Source: Pedobacter cryoconitis
GTDB lineage: Bacteria; Bacteroidota; Bacteroidia; Sphingobacteriales; Sphingobacteriaceae
Assembly: GCA_019352875.1 (NCBI GenBank)
Contig: JAAAFW010000006.1
Span: forward strand, 28,917-92,916
Length of the DNA stretch: 64,000 bases
Direction: 5' to 3'
Shown piece after piece: positions 61,736 through 64,000 of the stretch. The stretch's first letter is position 1, and every line of letters starts with the position of its first letter. The notes below the pieces were generated by a model. The model was not told where the DNA came from. It searched no databases and worked only from the letters and a program-made list of their open reading frames with translations. Made by a program: the position numbers and the translations under genes.

Positions 61736-62608
61736 TTATTCCAGGTACCCGAATTTACCTTCGTTATAGTCACTTATGGCCTGTTTTATCTCTTGCTGAT
61801 TATTCATCAGAAAAGGACCATACTGCGCAATTGGCTCTTGAATAGGTTCGCCACTCAGGATCAGAATTAAACTGTCTTCTGTTGCTTCCACGCTGATTTC
61901 CTCACCATCATTCTTGAAATAAACGAACTGACTTCCACCGGCAGTGTCCTGCCCATTAATGCTAATTTCACCTTCTATCACCAGAAAACCAGTGTTATAA
62001 GTTGCCGGAAAGCTGAAAACTGCACTTTTTCCAGCTTTAATTTTTGCATTGTAAACGTGTAGCGGAGTGAAAGTTGTAGCCGGACCGGTTACACCATTGT
62101 AAGATCCTGCGATAACTTCTACCTGCCCGTCATTGTCCTTAAGCTCTGCTAAAGCCAGGTCTTTGTGTGCAATGGCCTGGTATTTCGGTTTGCTCATCTT
62201 ATCTTTTGCAGGTAAGTTTACCCAAAGCTGTACCATCTGAAAAGGTCCTCCCTTTGAACTGAATTCCTTCTCGTGGTATTCTTTATGTAAAATGCCTCCT
62301 GCTGCTGTCATCCATTGTACGTCTCCCGGGTATATAACGCCACTGTTGCCTGCGCTGTCATGATGCGCTACTGCGCCATGGTAAGCAATAGTTACGGTTT
62401 CAAAACCCCGGTGAGGGTGTACGCCCACACCCCGTAGTTCATCGGTAGGCGGAAGTACGACCTTTGCATTATAGTCCAGCAAAAAGAAAGGACTCATTTT
62501 TATTTTATAACCTCCGGGAAAGAAATTACTAACCCGGAAGCCATCTCCAACCATATGAGGCTGTGGTGCATCTAATATGGAGAAGACAGATTTAATCTTG
62601 TTTTCCAT
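61736..62608 (-). CDS. Pirin-family protein
   Basis: A 290-residue bicupin. The metal-binding His are in GVGVHPHRGFETVT near residue 56, then AHHDSAGNSG, and ILHKEYHEKE near residue 105, the pirin N-terminal pattern. Some pirins are quercetin dioxygenases; others bind regulators. The C-terminal domain is a degenerate cupin. The YceI gene ends 9 bases upstream of it, so they probably form one transcript. Confidence 0.93.
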   Translation of the reverse strand: MENKIKSVFSILDAPQPHMVGDGFRVSNFFPGGYKIKMSPFFLLDYNAKVVLPPTDELRGVGVHPHRGFETVTIAYHGAVAHHDSAGNSGVIYPGDVQWMTAAGGILHKEYHEKEFSSKGGPFQMVQLWVNLPAKDKMSKPKYQAIAHKDLALAELKDNDGQVEVIAGSYNGVTGPATTFTPLHVYNAKIKAGKSAVFSFPATYNTGFLVIEGEISINGQDTAGGSQFVYFKNDGEEISVEATEDSLILILSGEPIQEPIAQYGPFLMNNQQEIKQAISDYNEGKFGYLE

Positions 62609-62617
62609 GATTGTTGC

Positions 62618-63148
62618 TTATGCCTGCTGAGCAAACTGAAGCTCACCAGCGATTTTAATTTCTTCTCCTAACATTACTCCGCCTGTTTCTAGCGCAGCAT
62701 TATAAGTAAGGCCAAAATCTGTACGGTTGATCTTACCTGAAATGGTAAAGCCAGCTTTAGTATTTCCCCATGGGTCTACAGCGGTACCTCCAAATTCAAC
62801 CTGAAGTTTTACCGGCTTGGTCACACCTTTTATAGTCAAATCGCCCTGAAGGATATAGTCGTCACCGTCCTTTTCAAATGAAGAGGACTTGAAAGTAATT
62901 TCCGGATGTGTTTCTGCATCAAAGAAATCACCGCTTTTTAAGTGTCCGTCACGATCTTTATTACCTGTATTAATAGTATCAACTGCGGCTTTAAAAGAAA
63001 CTTGCGCATGGTTGAAATCCGGATCTTCTGTTGTTATTTCGGCAGAAAAATTACTGAAGCTACCAGTTACAGTAGAGATCATTAAGTGTTTTACTTTAAA
63101 TTGAAGTTCGCTGTGTGCGGGATCAAGTATCCATTTTTGAGTTGCCAT
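62618..63148 (-). CDS. YceI-family lipocalin-like protein
   Basis: A 176-residue protein. It begins MATQKWILDPAHSELQFKVKHLMISTVTG and includes DGHLKSGDFFDAETHPEITFKS and GDLTIKGVTKPVKL, all typical of YceI. There is no signal peptide, so it is probably cytoplasmic, unlike periplasmic E. coli YceI. The fold binds polyisoprenoid-like lipids. It shares a likely transcript with the pirin gene. Confidence 0.93.
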   Translation of the reverse strand: MATQKWILDPAHSELQFKVKHLMISTVTGSFSNFSAEITTEDPDFNHAQVSFKAAVDTINTGNKDRDGHLKSGDFFDAETHPEITFKSSSFEKDGDDYILQGDLTIKGVTKPVKLQVEFGGTAVDPWGNTKAGFTISGKINRTDFGLTYNAALETGGVMLGEEIKIAGELQFAQQA

Positions 63149-63223
63149 AATCTTATTGTTTAGTTTTAATAAGACAAATATAGGGCCGGTTTTACAGACG
63201 GATGTTGATGTATGGTAAGAAAT

Positions 63224-63817
63224 CTATTTGTTGAAATGTTTGTGAGCCAGGTCTTTACGAACACGGCTTAAAGACTCAGGTGTAATCCCAAGGTAGGATG
63301 CAATCATCCATTGGGGTACTCTCAGGGTGAGATTTGGGTATAATTTGATAAAGTCAAGATACCTTTCTTCCGCTGTCGCACTAAGCAGCATATTGATCCT
63401 CTTTTGCATGAAACGGATCGAATTATTAAGCATAGTGATATTCAAATCCTGAATACAGGGCACATGAGTTGAGGCTTCCATAAAGAAGTTTCTCGGAATT
63501 ACAAGTGCGGTTACGGGTTCTGTGGTATCAATATAAAAATCTGATGGCTGATTGAAAAAGCTGTTTCTTTCAGAAAGAAGCCACTGCTCAGGGGCGAATT
63601 GAATGATATGTATTTTACCTTTGCTGTCCATGGAGTATGAACGCATCAGTCCTTCTACAACAAAGTAGGTTTTGATACTCGTTTCTCCCGGGCTAAGGAT
63701 AACCTGATTCTTTGCAAATGTCTTGACAGTTATTCCGCCTGAAATCAGCTCAAATTGTTCATCTGTTAAAGCAATCTTCTGCTGTAAATACGCTTTAAAC
63801 TGATTTATGAAAGGCAT
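63224..63817 (-). CDS. Crp/Fnr-family transcriptional regulator
   Basis: A 197-residue protein. The N-terminal half is a cyclic-nucleotide-binding-type beta-roll (ILSPGETSIKTYFVVEGLMRSY, about residues 40-61). The C-terminus has a shortened HTH, VPQWMIASYLGITPESLSRVRKDL. No Cys cluster or clear cAMP pocket is visible, so the signal is unknown. It lies 75 bases upstream of the YceI-pirin pair on the same strand and could regulate them. Confidence 0.9.
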   Translation of the reverse strand: MPFINQFKAYLQQKIALTDEQFELISGGITVKTFAKNQVILSPGETSIKTYFVVEGLMRSYSMDSKGKIHIIQFAPEQWLLSERNSFFNQPSDFYIDTTEPVTALVIPRNFFMEASTHVPCIQDLNITMLNNSIRFMQKRINMLLSATAEERYLDFIKLYPNLTLRVPQWMIASYLGITPESLSRVRKDLAHKHFNK

Positions 63818-63828
63818 ATAGACGTAAT

Positions 63829-63987
63829 CTATTTTTTAGGTGTTTCGATATTTGAAAAATCAACGCCGCATTTACAGTTAGAACCACATCCACTGCTTTT
63901 AGGTGATACAGCTCTGTAAATTATCCTTCCGATGTAGAATAATGCAGCTGCAAATAGGAGTCCGACTAATATTGTTTGTAAATCCAT
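63829..63987 (-). CDS. FeoB-associated Cys-rich membrane peptide
   Basis: A 52-residue peptide from the ATG at 63987. One N-terminal membrane helix (TILVGLLFAAALFYIG) is followed by a basic stretch and a short Cys cluster, SGCGSNCKCG. This is the FeoB-associated Cys-rich layout, usually found directly after feoB and possibly handing off ferrous iron. The feoB gene would lie beyond the right edge of the window, on this strand. Confidence 0.8.
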   Translation of the reverse strand: MDLQTILVGLLFAAALFYIGRIIYRAVSPKSSGCGSNCKCGVDFSNIETPKK

Positions 63988-64000
63988 AATGTGTATTTTG

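Overview
The window is chromosomal DNA of a Bacteroidota member, most likely a Sphingobacteriaceae species close to Pedobacter. The evidence is the gene content (OmpB-brl/TonB receptors with CarboxypepD_reg-like N-termini, an ExbB-ExbD-ExbD-TonB cluster, short NuoG, LytTR two-component genes, TrxR-like ferredoxin reductase), moderate-to-low GC, and promoters of the Bacteroidota type (TAnnTTTG at -7 with TTTG/TTG about 19-21 bases upstream). The family is an inference from gene style, not a database match. I see no insertion sequence, prophage, integrase or CRISPR array.

Layout. 1-4.1 kb: an edge-truncated nagB/PIG-L fusion, a small unknown gene, a ferredoxin and its reductase, and lpxH. 4.2-6.4 kb: prfA, then two identical tRNA-Asp genes flanking a PaiA-like acetyltransferase. 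6.5-11 kb: a LytTR two-component pair divergent from an outer-membrane beta-barrel protein. 11.1-12.4 kb: an NmrA-type oxidoreductase divergent from an HxlR regulator, with two exact inverted repeats in the shared promoter region. 12.6-15.7 kb: GNAT, ArgE-like M20 hydrolase and a sigma-54 response regulator. 15.8-24.4 kb: a potassium uptake operon (micropeptide, kdpF, kdpA, kdpB, kdpC, porin, kinase-less kdpD, separate histidine kinase). 24.5-29.3 kb: an iron/xenosiderophore operon of XusABC type. 29.5-31.9 kb: an arsenic operon (arsR, DUF6428, arsC, acr3).

32.1-33.6 kb holds a DUF4142 lipoprotein, a noncoding block of 11-base periodic repeats and a small unknown gene. 33.8-38.3 kb: metK with a probable SAM-II riboswitch, a lipid kinase, a SUI1/YciH factor and pckA. 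38.5-44.5 kb: the TonB energisation cluster extended by a small membrane protein, a PstS-like lipoprotein and a TPR protein. 44.6-57.5 kb: a complete nuoABCDEFGHIJKLMN complex I operon with a short NuoG. 57.6-61.7 kb: DedA, ppa, a CorC/CNNM protein, rsmE, ispF and a small lipoprotein. 61.7-64 kb: pirin, YceI, a Crp/Fnr regulator and a FeoB-associated peptide at the right edge.

How it fits together. Complex I and the ExbB/ExbD/TonB motor supply and use proton motive force. The XusA-like receptor would be powered by such a motor. The Kdp operon seems to be controlled by a rewired sensor chain: a KdpD without its kinase, a HAMP-PAS histidine kinase, and a sigma-54 activator instead of an OmpR-type KdpE. 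Several short regulatory elements are read directly from sequence: HxlR and ArsR operator candidates, a Fur-box-like site, a riboswitch, and perfect-stem terminators.
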